Shown: positions 17,959 through 26,275 of the stretch, in pieces | Numbering within the stretch: position 1 is the first letter of the stretch | How the letters are laid out: each line of letters starts with the position of its first letter | Source of the DNA: Streptomyces canus 299MFChir4.1 | Lineage (GTDB): Bacteria; Actinomycetota; Actinomycetes; Streptomycetales; Streptomycetaceae | DNA length: 64,000 bases | NCBI RefSeq assembly: GCF_000383615.1 | Contig: NZ_KB911597.1 | Location: 1-64,000 of the forward strand | Direction of reading: 5' to 3' | Made by a program: the position numbers and the translations under genes | Notes under the pieces: model-generated | Seen by the model: the letters and a program-made list of their open reading frames with translations, nothing else | The model's database searches: none | What the model was told of the DNA's origin: nothing

Positions 17959-19173
17959 ATGAGCGCTGAGCAGACCTCGTTCTCCGACGTCCCCACCCTT
18001 CTCGTCAAGATCTTCGGGAAGGACAGGCCGGGCATCACGGCCGGCCTCTTCGACACCCTCGCCGCCTACTCCGTCGACGTGGTCGACATCGAGCAGGTCG
18101 TCACGCGTGGCCGAATGGTGCTGTGCGCGCTTGTGACCGCGCCGCCCCGCACGCTTGAGGGCGATCTGCGGGCGACCGTCCACAGCTGGGCCGAGTCGAT
18201 CAAGATGCAGGCGGAGATCATCTCCGGTCTCGGCGACAACCGGCCGCGAGGGCTGGGACGTTCCCTGGTCACCGTGCTCGGGCACCCGCTGACCGCGGAG
18301 GCCACCGCCGCGATCGCCGCCAAGATCGCCAAGGCGGGCGGCAACATCGACCGTATCTTCCGGCTGGCCAAGTACCCGGTGACCGCCGTCGAGTTCGCGG
18401 TGTCCGGCGTGGAGACCGAGCCGCTGCGCACCGCCCTGGTGACGGACGCCGGCAAGCTCGGCGTGGACGTGGCCGTCGTGGCCGCCGGTCTGCACCGCAG
18501 GGCCCAGCGGCTCGTCGTCATGGACGTGGACTCCACGCTCATCCAGGACGAGGTGATCGAGCTCTTCGCGGCGCACGCCGGATGCGAGGACGAGGTCGCC
18601 GAGGTGACCGCGGCCGCGATGCGCGGCGAGCTGGACTTCGAGCAGTCGCTGCACGCGCGCGTGGCGCTGCTGGAGGGACTGGACGCCTCGGTCGTCGACA
18701 AGGTGCGTTCCGAGGTGCGGCTGACGCCGGGCGCGCGGACCCTGATCCGTACGCTGAAGCGGCTCGGCTTCCAAGTGGGTGTCGTCTCGGGCGGCTTCAC
18801 TCAGGTCACCGACGACCTCCAGGACCGGCTGGGGCTGGACTTCGCCCAGGCGAACACCCTGGAGATCGTCGACGGGAAGCTGACGGGCCGGGTCACCGGG
18901 GAGATCGTGGACCGCGCGGGCAAGGCGCGACTGCTGCGCCGGTTCGCCGCCGAGGCGGGGGTGCCGCTGTCCCAGACGGTGGCGATCGGCGACGGCGCCA
19001 ATGACCTGGACATGCTCAACGCGGCCGGGCTCGGGGTCGCCTTCAACGCCAAGCCGGTGGTGCGGGAGGCCGCGCACACCGCGGTGAACGTGCCCTTCCT
19101 CGACACCGTGCTGTATCTGCTGGGCGTCACCCGCGAAGAGGTCGAGGCGGCGGACGCGCACGAGGAGGACTGA
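17959..19173 (+). CDS. serB: Phosphoserine phosphatase SerB (ACT-HAD)
   Basis: 404 residues, the long actinobacterial form. It has an N-terminal ACT-type regulatory region (about 12-95, KIFGKDRPGITAGLFDTL) and a second ACT-like segment (about 100-175). The HAD phosphatase domain follows, with nucleophile D189 in MDVDSTLIQDEVIE and the closing GDGANDLDML. It makes L-serine from phosphoserine, the last step of serine synthesis. The ACT repeats suggest feedback by serine. A very strong terminator follows. Confidence 0.95.
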   Translation: MSAEQTSFSDVPTLLVKIFGKDRPGITAGLFDTLAAYSVDVVDIEQVVTRGRMVLCALVTAPPRTLEGDLRATVHSWAESIKMQAEIISGLGDNRPRGLGRSLVTVLGHPLTAEATAAIAAKIAKAGGNIDRIFRLAKYPVTAVEFAVSGVETEPLRTALVTDAGKLGVDVAVVAAGLHRRAQRLVVMDVDSTLIQDEVIELFAAHAGCEDEVAEVTAAAMRGELDFEQSLHARVALLEGLDASVVDKVRSEVRLTPGARTLIRTLKRLGFQVGVVSGGFTQVTDDLQDRLGLDFAQANTLEIVDGKLTGRVTGEIVDRAGKARLLRRFAAEAGVPLSQTVAIGDGANDLDMLNAAGLGVAFNAKPVVREAAHTAVNVPFLDTVLYLLGVTREEVEAADAHEED

Positions 19174-19189
19174 CCTCCGACGACGGATC

Positions 19190-19228
19190 GGCAGGGGCCC
19201 GGCACCGTGGTGGTGCCGGGCCCCTGCC
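19190..19228. terminator. Bidirectional hairpin terminator (17-bp stem)
   Basis: Perfect inverted repeat: left arm 19190-19206, loop GTGGT, right arm 19212-19228. It separates convergent serB and the SixA-like gene. Confidence 0.92.
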
Positions 19229-19258
19229 CTGTCTCGCGCGCGTGGAAAGGCGCCGCCG

Positions 19259-19777
19259 TCAGTCGGACGGCGCCCAGTAGTCGACAAGGGTGGCCGCGCC
19301 GGGCTCCAGGGCCTTCCAGGGGCCGCTGAACGACAGGATGGCGAAGGCGGCGGCCGGGAAGCCGCGGCCGCTCATCCGCTGGCGGGCGTCCCCCTCGGCG
19401 GCGCCCGCGAGGACGTCGACGAGGCCCTGCACCCCCGGGTTGTGGCCGATCAGGACGGCGTTCCGCACGTCGTCCGGGGTCTCGTTCAGCACGGCGATCA
19501 GCTCACCGGGAGAGGCCTCGTAGATCCGCTCCTCGTAGACCGTTTTCGGCCGGTGCGGGAACTCCTGCACGGCGAGTTTCCAGGTCTCACGGGTCCTGGT
19601 CGCGGTGGAGCAGAGGGCCAGGTCGAGGGGGATGCCGGAGTCGACCAGCCGTAGCCCGGCTTCCGCTGCATCTTTTCGGCCCCGGTCGGCGAGCGGCCGC
19701 TCGTGGTCGGTCACCTCCGGCCAGTCGGCTTTCGCATGCCGGAAAAGGACAATCCTGCGGGGATCTGCGACGCTCAT
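19259..19777 (-). CDS. SixA-like histidine phosphatase
   Basis: 172-residue protein of histidine phosphatase branch 2 (SixA type). The catalytic RHAK is at 13-16, a conserved STATRTRET arginine loop in the middle, and GHNPG near 115 supplies the second histidine. SixA proteins dephosphorylate phosphohistidine on signalling proteins; in actinobacteria the target is unknown. ATG at 19777 is the start. Confidence 0.88.
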   Translation of the reverse strand: MSVADPRRIVLFRHAKADWPEVTDHERPLADRGRKDAAEAGLRLVDSGIPLDLALCSTATRTRETWKLAVQEFPHRPKTVYEERIYEASPGELIAVLNETPDDVRNAVLIGHNPGVQGLVDVLAGAAEGDARQRMSGRGFPAAAFAILSFSGPWKALEPGAATLVDYWAPSD

Positions 19778-19842
19778 GGGATCCAGCTTCGCATGAAACA
19801 GGCCACGCGGCGCAGGGAGTTGACGGGCGGCTTTGCGGGTGC

Positions 19843-20049
19843 TCAGCGGGCTATGAGCTGCTGTACGCGCTCCAGGAACTGGGTGACGAGGGGGTCGCCG
19901 GAGGCCGCGTGCGCGTCGGCGGGATTCAGGATGAGGGCCAGGAGCACCACGAAGGCGAGCGTCGGCAGCGCGAGGGCCCACCAGGGCAGCCGGATGTCGA
20001 CGCCGCCCCGGGACGCCGGGTGGGGCGGGGTCTGCGTAGGGGCCGACAT
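19843..20049 (-). CDS. Small single-pass membrane protein
   Basis: 68 residues: a Pro-rich cytoplasmic start, one hydrophobic helix (about 21-43, LPWWALALPTLAFVVLLAL), and a short amphipathic tail. Unknown function. It lies on the same strand between the MFS transporter micropeptide and sixA-like gene. ATG start at 20049. Codon bias supports coding. Confidence 0.65.
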   Translation of the reverse strand: MSAPTQTPPHPASRGGVDIRLPWWALALPTLAFVVLLALILNPADAHAASGDPLVTQFLERVQQLIAR

Positions 20050-20223
20050 GAGTGCCTCCGCGGGTCTTCGAGTCCCGTGATCCGCTTCTCGCGGTCACAC
20101 CTCGAAGTTACGGAACCGGCGGCCCTCAACCCATCCGGTGATCCACCCAGTTGACCCTGACACTCACCCCCTAGGGGATGTGGGGCTAACCCCACCATCG
20201 GCTCGGGGAACGGGTGAGCGGAA

Positions 20224-20340
20224 TCAGGGCGAGGCGATCGTCGCGATGATCGCGATGATGACGAAGATGGCGAAGAACGAGCCGAAGACCAGCAGCATCT
20301 TCTTCTGGCCGTTCTGAGGATTCGGGTCGAGCACTGGCAT
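20224..20340 (-). CDS. SGM_5486-type transporter-associated micropeptide
   Basis: 38-residue protein beginning MPVLDPNPQNGQKKMLLV and ending in a hydrophobic helix of Phe/Ile residues with TIASP. It matches my memory of the SGM_5486 family, tiny membrane peptides encoded directly after a CynX/NimT-type MFS transporter gene in Streptomyces; that transporter gene is 48 bases upstream here. It may be an accessory subunit of the transporter, by analogy with other small membrane partners. ATG at 20340, stop at 20224. Confidence 0.88.
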   Translation of the reverse strand: MPVLDPNPQNGQKKMLLVFGSFFAIFVIIAIIATIASP

Positions 20341-20388
20341 ACGGCAAGTCTCGCACCCCGGTCTCTTACCAAGGTTGCCAGGGTGGCC

Positions 20389-21714
20389 TCAGCGGGCCGC
20401 CTCCTCCTCCACCGTGCGGTCCCGGCCAGCGAGGACCCCGACCGCCATCTGCGGGATCATCAGGCCGATCATGAGGGCGATGGGCAGGCCCCAGCCGCCG
20501 CTGTGCTGGTAGAGCACGCCCACCAGGAGCGGTCCCGGGATGGAGATCAGATAGCCGGTGCTCTGGGCGAAAGCGGACAGCTGGGCGACGCCCGCGCCGG
20601 TCCTGGCACGCATCCCGACCATGGTGAGAGCCAGTGGGAAGGCGCAGTTGGAGACACCGAGCAGAACGGCCCAGGCCCATGCTCCGGCGGCGGGGGCGAG
20701 GTAGAGGCCCGCGTATCCGGCGAGACCGCAGACGCCGAGCGCGATCACGATCGGGCCCTGGTGCGGCAGCCGGGTGGCCACGCGCGGGATGACGAAGGCG
20801 AGCGGGACGCCCATCACCATCGTGACGGCCAGCAGCAGCCCGGCTGTGCCCGCGGACACGCCCGCGTCCCGGAAGATCTGCGCCATCCAGCCCATGGTGA
20901 TGTAGGCGGCGGTGGCCTGGAGCCCGAAGAAGACGGCGAGCGCCCAGGCGGTCCGACTCCGGGTGATCCGCAGCACGGGCGCCTCCACGCGCGTGTGCAC
21001 GGGCCGGACGGGCCCGGCGCCCTCCACACGCGTGGGCACGCTCCGGACCGCCTTCGACTCCGCAGAGGCCGGCCCCCGGTCCCGTACGAGCGGAATCCAT
21101 GGCAGTACGGCCGCCGCGGCCAGGCCCGCCCACACCGCGAGCCCGGACTGCCAGCTGCCGCCCAGCGCCTCGGTCACCGGTACGGTCACGGCGGCCGCCG
21201 CCGAGGTGCCGAGGGCCAGGGCCATCGAGTACAGGCCGGTCATGGAGCCCACCCGGTCCGGGAACCAGCGCTTGACGATGACCGGCATCAGGACGTTGCT
21301 GACGGCGATGCCCATGAGGGCGAGCGCGCTGGCGGCCAGGAAGCCCGCCGTGGAGCCCGTGTACGGCCGTATGAGCAGGCCCGTCGTGATGGCGACCATG
21401 CCGGCGCACACCACCGCGCCCGTGCCGAAGCGGCGGGCCAGACGGGGGGCCATGACGCCGAAGACGGCGAAGCACAGCGGGGGCACCGAGGTGAGCAGGC
21501 CCGCCACGCTGCCGCTCATGCCGAGTCCGTCGCGCACCTCTTCGAGGAGGGCACCGAGGCTGGTGATGGCGGGGCGGAGGTTGAGGGCGGACAGCACGAT
21601 GCCGACGACGACCAGGCGCACCGCCCACGCGCGCGGGGCGGGCGCCAGGGGCCCCTCTCCAGACGGGGTGCGTGCGGGCGTGGACTTCACTGTCCGGGTT
21701 TCCTCGCTAGCCAT
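20389..21714 (-). CDS. MFS transporter, CynX/NimT type
   Basis: About 441 residues with twelve hydrophobic segments. The start contains LSALNLRPAITSLGALLEEV, which is typical of cyanate/nitroimidazole-type MFS exporters. The start is uncertain: ATG 21714 (MASEETRTVK) or ATG 21726/21723, four codons upstream. None has a clear ribosome site, so the mRNA may be leaderless. The divergent GntR regulator gene and a palindrome between them (21729-21743) suggest local control. Substrate unknown. Confidence 0.87.
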   Translation of the reverse strand: MASEETRTVKSTPARTPSGEGPLAPAPRAWAVRLVVVGIVLSALNLRPAITSLGALLEEVRDGLGMSGSVAGLLTSVPPLCFAVFGVMAPRLARRFGTGAVVCAGMVAITTGLLIRPYTGSTAGFLAASALALMGIAVSNVLMPVIVKRWFPDRVGSMTGLYSMALALGTSAAAAVTVPVTEALGGSWQSGLAVWAGLAAAAVLPWIPLVRDRGPASAESKAVRSVPTRVEGAGPVRPVHTRVEAPVLRITRSRTAWALAVFFGLQATAAYITMGWMAQIFRDAGVSAGTAGLLLAVTMVMGVPLAFVIPRVATRLPHQGPIVIALGVCGLAGYAGLYLAPAAGAWAWAVLLGVSNCAFPLALTMVGMRARTGAGVAQLSAFAQSTGYLISIPGPLLVGVLYQHSGGWGLPIALMIGLMIPQMAVGVLAGRDRTVEEEAAR

Positions 21715-21728
21715 GACGCCCATCATAG

Positions 21729-21743
21729 AATCATAGGATGATT
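21729..21743. promoter_or_regulatory. Candidate GntR/FadR operator
   Basis: AATCATAGGATGATT, a perfect 6-3-6 palindrome and AT-rich against a GC-rich background. It lies in the short gap between the divergent MFS and FadR-type genes. Size and form fit FadR-subfamily operators; autoregulation is an inference. Confidence 0.6.
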
Positions 21744-21796
21744 GGTTGTCCATCCCCGGGTCGTCCGATGCCGTCCCGCCCGTGCGAAGGTGTGCC

Positions 21797-22492
21797 ATGC
21801 CCCTGAGCCATCCCCGCCGCTCGGCGCTGTCCGAGCAGGTCATCGCCGCGCTGCGCAACCAGATCACCTCGGGCGAGTGGCCGGTCGGCTCCCGCATCCC
21901 GACGGAGCCCGAGCTGGTCGAGCAGCTCGGGGTCGCCCGCAACACCGTCCGCGAGGCCGTCCGCGCGCTCGCGCACAACGGTCTGCTGGACATCCGCCAG
22001 GGCTCGGGGACATACGTAGCGGCGACCAGTGAACTGGCGGGCGTGATGCACCGCAGGTTCGCCGACGCGGACCCGCGCCACGTCGCCGAGCTGCGCTCCA
22101 CCCTGGAGTCGTCCGCGGCCCGGCTGGCCGCCGAGCGGCGCACCGAGAAGGACCTCAAGCAGCTCGACGTGCTCCTGGTGCGCCGCGAGGAGGCCTGGGC
22201 GTCGGGCGACGCGGAGGCCTTCGTGACGGCGGACGCCACCTTCCACCTGGCCGTGGTGGCCGCCTCGCACAACGACGTGATGACCGAGATGTACGCGGAC
22301 CTCGGCGAGGTGCTGCGGGACTGGCTGCGCGAGGACGTCGGCGAGAAGCTGACGCCGGAGACGTACATGGACCACACCCGGCTCGTCGACGCGATCCGCG
22401 CGGGCGACGCGGCGGCGGCCGCCGAGGAGGCGGCCGGCTACCCCTTCGTGTGCCGTCCGGGACGGTTCAGCGCGCCAGCTTCCGGTGGCTGA
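21797..22492 (+). CDS. GntR-family (FadR subfamily) transcriptional regulator
   Basis: 231 residues. The winged helix-turn-helix (about 8-75) has SEQVIAALRNQITSGEWPVG, RIPTEPELVEQLGVARNTVR and a wing with IRQGSGTYVA. The helical FCD ligand-binding domain (about 90-215) has the metal/ligand-type residues of this subfamily. The ATG at 21797 follows AAGG; a TTG 17 codons upstream is less likely. Probably represses the divergent MFS gene. The 3' end overlaps the convergent small secreted gene by 26 bases. Confidence 0.9.
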   Translation: MPLSHPRRSALSEQVIAALRNQITSGEWPVGSRIPTEPELVEQLGVARNTVREAVRALAHNGLLDIRQGSGTYVAATSELAGVMHRRFADADPRHVAELRSTLESSAARLAAERRTEKDLKQLDVLLVRREEAWASGDAEAFVTADATFHLAVVAASHNDVMTEMYADLGEVLRDWLREDVGEKLTPETYMDHTRLVDAIRAGDAAAAAEEAAGYPFVCRPGRFSAPASGG

Positions 22493-22820
22493 CCCACACC
22501 GAGCGGACCTCTTTCCAGCACCGGCCGGTCAGCCGTACGGTCTGCGCGGGTCCGGCCTCGACCTCGGCGCTGTCGGTGTCGAGGTCCCACCAGCGGTCGC
22601 ACTCGATGTGCAGGCGGACGCCGTCGGTGCGGGGATAGGGGTTGTGGCAGTAGGTGGTCACCCGGGAGCCGGTGACCTTGCTGCGGCAGGAGGCGCCGAA
22701 CAGCTCCGACGCGGCGGCTCCGGGCTCCTGCACGCGGGTGTCCGACATCGCTTCGTACGACAGGGACATCACGAGACAGACGGCTGCGGTCACTGAGGCC
22801 AGACTGCGGGACAGGCGCAC
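22467..22820 (-). CDS. Small secreted cysteine-containing protein
   Basis: 117 residues. GTG at 22820 is preceded by GAGGAGG at ideal distance, giving a signal peptide RLSRSLASVTAAVCLVMSLS. The mature part has four cysteines (in GASCRSK, TYCHNP, IECDRW, GRCWKE), consistent with two disulfides, and many charged and aromatic residues. No family recognised; probably extracellular. Its last 26 bases overlap the end of the FadR-type gene on the other strand. Confidence 0.72.
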   Translation of the reverse strand: MRLSRSLASVTAAVCLVMSLSYEAMSDTRVQEPGAAASELFGASCRSKVTGSRVTTYCHNPYPRTDGVRLHIECDRWWDLDTDSAEVEAGPAQTVRLTGRCWKEVRSVWVSHRKLAR

Positions 22821-22927
22821 AAGGGGACCTCCTCGGCCGTACTGGGGAGGGAATCGCTGGTGAACGCGTAATCCAGGGTGCCCAGTTGCCGGCCGTGCGC
22901 GCCCGGCCTGGTAGGCCGAACGGGGGA

Positions 22928-22954
22928 CGCCCCGCTCCCTGGGGGAACGGGGCG
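22928..22954 (-). terminator. Hairpin downstream of fabI
   Basis: CGCCCCG (22928-22934) pairs with CGGGGCG (22948-22954), with further CCC/GGG pairing in the interior. It lies 19 bases past the fabI stop. Confidence 0.6.
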
Positions 22955-22972
22955 CCGAGGAGGTGCGGGAGC

Positions 22973-23740
22973 TCAGGCTCCGATGGCGTGCAGTCCGCCG
23001 TCCACGTGGATGATCTCGCCCGTGGTCTTCGGGAACCAGTCGCTCAGCAGGGCGACGATGCCCTTGCCGGCCGGCTCCGGGTCCTTGAGGTCCCACTCCA
23101 GCGGGGAGCGGTTGTCCCACACGGCGGCCAGGTCGCTGAAGCCCGGGATGGACTTGGCGGCCATGGAGGCGAGCGGGCCCGCGGAGATGAGGTTGCAGCG
23201 GATGTTCTGCTTGCCCAGGTCACGGGCGACGTAGCGGCTGGTGGCCTCCAGGGCGGCCTTGGCCGGGCCCATCCAGTCGTACTGCGGCCAGGCGTACTGC
23301 GCGTCGAAGGTGAGGCCGACGACCGAGCCGCCGTTCTGCATCAGCGGCAGGCAGGCCATGGTCAGCGACTTCAGGGAGTACGCCGAGACGTGCATGGCGG
23401 TGGCCACGGACTCGAACGGGGTGTTCAGGAAGTTGCCGCCGAGCGCGTCCTGCGGCGCGAAGCCGATGGAGTGCACGACGCCGTCGAGGCCGCCGAGCTC
23501 CTCGCCGACGATGTCGGCCAGGCGGCCCATGTGTTCGTCGTTGGTGACGTCGAGTTCGATGACCTTGGTGGGCTTGGGGAGCTTCTTGGCGATGCGCTCG
23601 GTCAGCGTGGGCCGCGGGAACGCGGTCAGGATGATCTCCGCGCCCTGCTCCTGGGCCAGCTTCGCGGCGTGGAACGCGATGGAGGACTCCATCAGCACAC
23701 CGGTGATCAGGACGCGCTTGCCCTCGAGAATTCCGCTCAT
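22973..23740 (-). CDS. fabI: Enoyl-[acyl-carrier-protein] reductase (NADH), FabI/InhA
   Basis: 255 residues. NAD-binding GVLMESSIAF follows the first strand, SIGFAP is in the middle, and the YxxMxxxK active site is Y154/M157/K161 in QYDWMGPAK. It catalyses the last reduction of fatty acid elongation in the FAS II system. It lies 5 bases downstream of fabG on the same strand, so the two reductases are one operon, apart from the main fab cluster. This is the triclosan/isoniazid-target family. Confidence 0.96.
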   Translation of the reverse strand: MSGILEGKRVLITGVLMESSIAFHAAKLAQEQGAEIILTAFPRPTLTERIAKKLPKPTKVIELDVTNDEHMGRLADIVGEELGGLDGVVHSIGFAPQDALGGNFLNTPFESVATAMHVSAYSLKSLTMACLPLMQNGGSVVGLTFDAQYAWPQYDWMGPAKAALEATSRYVARDLGKQNIRCNLISAGPLASMAAKSIPGFSDLAAVWDNRSPLEWDLKDPEPAGKGIVALLSDWFPKTTGEIIHVDGGLHAIGA

Positions 23741-23745
23741 GGTGT

Positions 23746-24450
23746 TCAGTGACCCATTCCCAGTCCGCCGTCAACGGGGATGACGGCTCCAGTGATGTAC
23801 GAGGCGTCGTCCGAGGCGAGGAACCGCACCGTCGCGGCGACCTCCTCGGGCTGCGCGTAACGACCGAGCGGCACCTGCTTCACGATGACCTCACGCTGCT
23901 CGTCGGTGAGCGCCTTGGTCATGTCGGTGTCGACGAAGCCGGGCGCGACGACGTTGAAGGTGATGTTGCGCGAGCCCAGCTCACGGGCGAGCGAGCGGGC
24001 GAAGCCGACCAGGGCGGCCTTGGAGGCGGCGTAGTTGGCCTGGCCGGGGCCACCGTAGAGGCCGACGACCGAGGAGATCAGGACGACCCGGCCCCTCTTG
24101 GCGCGCAGCATGCCGCGGTTGGCGCGCTTGACCACGCGGAAGGTGCCGGTGAGGTTGGTGTCGACGACCGAGGTGAAGTCCTCCTCGGACATCCGCATCA
24201 GCAGCTGGTCCTTGGTGATGCCGGCGTTGGCGATCAGCACCTCGACCGGGCCGTGCTCGGCCTCGATCTCCTTGTAGGCCTGCTCCACCTGCTCGGTGTC
24301 GGTGATGTCGCACTTCACGGCCAGGAAGCCGGCCGGCGGCTCACCCGAGCGGTATGTGATGGCGACCTTGTCGCCGGCATCGGCGAATGCGCGGGCGATG
24401 GCGAGGCCGATGCCCCGGTTGCCTCCGGTGACGAGAACCGAGCGGCTCAA
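23746..24450 (-). CDS. fabG: 3-oxoacyl-[acyl-carrier-protein] reductase FabG
   Basis: 234 residues. The cofactor loop TGGNRGIG is at 8-15, NAG at 75-77, with S126/S127, Y140 and K144 forming the catalytic set in QANYAASK. NADPH-dependent reduction of 3-oxoacyl-ACP. The start is taken as TTG at 24450, with GGAAAGGG about 8 bases upstream. This matches the length I remember for the S. coelicolor homologue; a longer frame to 24516 has no ribosome site. First gene of the fabG-fabI operon. Confidence 0.93.
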   Translation of the reverse strand: MSRSVLVTGGNRGIGLAIARAFADAGDKVAITYRSGEPPAGFLAVKCDITDTEQVEQAYKEIEAEHGPVEVLIANAGITKDQLLMRMSEEDFTSVVDTNLTGTFRVVKRANRGMLRAKRGRVVLISSVVGLYGGPGQANYAASKAALVGFARSLARELGSRNITFNVVAPGFVDTDMTKALTDEQREVIVKQVPLGRYAQPEEVAATVRFLASDDASYITGAVIPVDGGLGMGH

Positions 24451-24558
24451 CGGATCACCCTTTCCATAGGGGTCTGACACACCCGCCCGAACACCCTGGA
24501 TGACAGGCGGCTTCACCGAAAACCTATCGGGCCGGTCCCGCCGGAGGACATTCGGGCA

Positions 24559-24615
24559 CCGACAGTGGCTTACGGGACTCGCTGTCGGGTCCCTACAGAA
24601 AGTTGCCGACAGCGG
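24559..24615. promoter_or_regulatory. Triplet of CCGACAGYGG motifs in the fabG-tldD gap
   Basis: CCGACAGTGG (24559-24568), its inverse CGCTGTCGG (24580-24588) and CCGACAGCGG (24606-24615). The last two make a 9-bp inverted repeat with a 17-base spacer. They lie between divergent fabG and tldD, about 110-160 bases from each start. Candidate regulator binding sites. Confidence 0.4.
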
Positions 24616-24718
24616 TCACAAACGTGTGGTCCGCGCACCCGTCGCCGCGACATGATCGGAGCAGCCGTCGCCCGCCCTCATGCCGGACGCTCACCCGACA
24701 GGACAGGAAGAGACCCAG

Positions 24719-26275
24719 GTGCCTCATACCATCGACGAAGCCTTCACAGCGCTTCCCCTACGTGCCCTCGCCGACGCCGCGCTGGCACGCGCGCGTGCGC
24801 TCGGCGCCGAGCACGCGGACTTCCGGTTCGAACGGGTGCGCAGCGCGTCCTGGCGGGTCCGGGACGCCAAGCCGTCCGGGTCCTCGGACACCACCGACCT
24901 CGGGTACGCGGTGCGGGTCGTGCACGGCGGGACCTGGGGCTTCGCGTCGGGCGTGGACCTGACGCTGGACGCCGCCGCCAAGGTCGCCTCGCAGGCCGTG
25001 GCCATGGCGAAGCTGTCCGCACAGGTGATCCGCGCGGCCGGGTCCGACATGGGGGCGCCTCCCACGCCTTTCGGGCAGTGGGGGAGGGTGGAGCTCGCCG
25101 ACGAGCCCGTGCATGCCGACAGGACGTGGGTCTCGTCGTACGAGATCGATCCGTTCACCGTGCCGGACGAGGAGAAGGCGGCGCTGCTCGCGGACTGGAG
25201 CGCGCGGCTGCTGGCGGCGAACGGGGTCAACCACGTCGACGCCTCGCTGCTCACCGTGCACGAGAACAAGTTCTACGCCGACACCGCGGGCACGGTGACC
25301 ACGCAGCAGCGGGTCCGGCTGCACCCGCAGCTGACGGCGGTGTCGGTCGACGAGTCCAGCGGGGAGTTCGACTCCATGCGGACCATCGCGCCGCCGGTCG
25401 GACGCGGCTGGGAGTACCTCACGGGCACGGGCTGGGACTGGGAGAGCGAGCTGGAGCAGATCCCGGAGCTGCTCGCCGAGAAGATGCGGGCGCCCAGCGT
25501 CGAGTCGGGCCTGTACGACCTCGTCGTCGACCCGTCCAACCTGTGGCTGACCATCCACGAGTCCATCGGCCACGCCACCGAGCTGGACCGCGCGCTCGGC
25601 TACGAGGCCGCCTACGCCGGCACCTCCTTCGCCACCTTCGACCAGCTCGGCAAGCTGCGCTACGGCTCCGAGCTGATGAACGTCACCGGCGACCGCACCG
25701 CCGAGCACGGCCTCGCGACCATCGGCTACGACGACGAGGGCGTCGCGGGCCAGTCCTGGGACCTGGTGAAGGACGGCACCCTCGTCGGCTACCAGCTGGA
25801 CCGGCGGATCGCGAAGCTGACCGGCTTCGAGCGGTCCAACGGGTGCGCCTACGCCGACTCCCCCGGGCACGTCCCGGTGCAGCGCATGGCCAACGTGTCA
25901 CTCCAGCCGGACCCGGCGGGCCTGTCGACGGAGGATCTCATCGGCAGCGTGGACCGCGGGATCTACGTCGTCGGGGACCGGTCGTGGTCGATCGACATGC
26001 AGCGCTACAACTTCCAGTTCACCGGCCAGCGGTTCTTCAGGATCGAGAACGGGCGGATCACCGGGCAGCTGCGGGACGTCGCCTACCAGGCGACCACCAC
26101 CGACTTCTGGGGCTCGATGGCCGCGGTGGGCGGCCCGCAGACCTATGTCCTCGGCGGCGCCTTCAACTGCGGCAAGGCCCAGCCGGGGCAGGTCGCGGCG
26201 GTGTCGCACGGCTGCCCGTCGGCCCTCTTCAAGGGCGTCAACATTCTGAACACCACGCAGGAGGCCGGTCGATGA
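24719..26275 (+). CDS. tldD: TldD metalloprotease subunit
   Basis: 518 residues. The HExxxH zinc motif is HESIGH at 280-285, and the C-terminal FNCGKAQPGQVAAVSHGCPS supplies the conserved cysteine ligand region. TldD pairs with TldE (inactive) in a heterodimeric protease that digests unfolded or modified peptides; in enterobacteria it matures microcins and degrades CcdA. GTG at 24719 with an AGGAAGAG site is the start. The stop overlaps the tldE start (ATGA). Confidence 0.94.
   Translation: MPHTIDEAFTALPLRALADAALARARALGAEHADFRFERVRSASWRVRDAKPSGSSDTTDLGYAVRVVHGGTWGFASGVDLTLDAAAKVASQAVAMAKLSAQVIRAAGSDMGAPPTPFGQWGRVELADEPVHADRTWVSSYEIDPFTVPDEEKAALLADWSARLLAANGVNHVDASLLTVHENKFYADTAGTVTTQQRVRLHPQLTAVSVDESSGEFDSMRTIAPPVGRGWEYLTGTGWDWESELEQIPELLAEKMRAPSVESGLYDLVVDPSNLWLTIHESIGHATELDRALGYEAAYAGTSFATFDQLGKLRYGSELMNVTGDRTAEHGLATIGYDDEGVAGQSWDLVKDGTLVGYQLDRRIAKLTGFERSNGCAYADSPGHVPVQRMANVSLQPDPAGLSTEDLIGSVDRGIYVVGDRSWSIDMQRYNFQFTGQRFFRIENGRITGQLRDVAYQATTTDFWGSMAAVGGPQTYVLGGAFNCGKAQPGQVAAVSHGCPSALFKGVNILNTTQEAGR

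Noticed and set aside
21746..21796. TTG 21746 as start of the FadR-type regulator
   Set aside because: No ribosome site and an extension not typical for the family; ATG 21797 has AAGG at good distance.
24565..26271. Long frame continuing upstream of TldE through tldD
   Set aside because: Shadow of tldD in another frame; TldE starts at the ATGA overlap.
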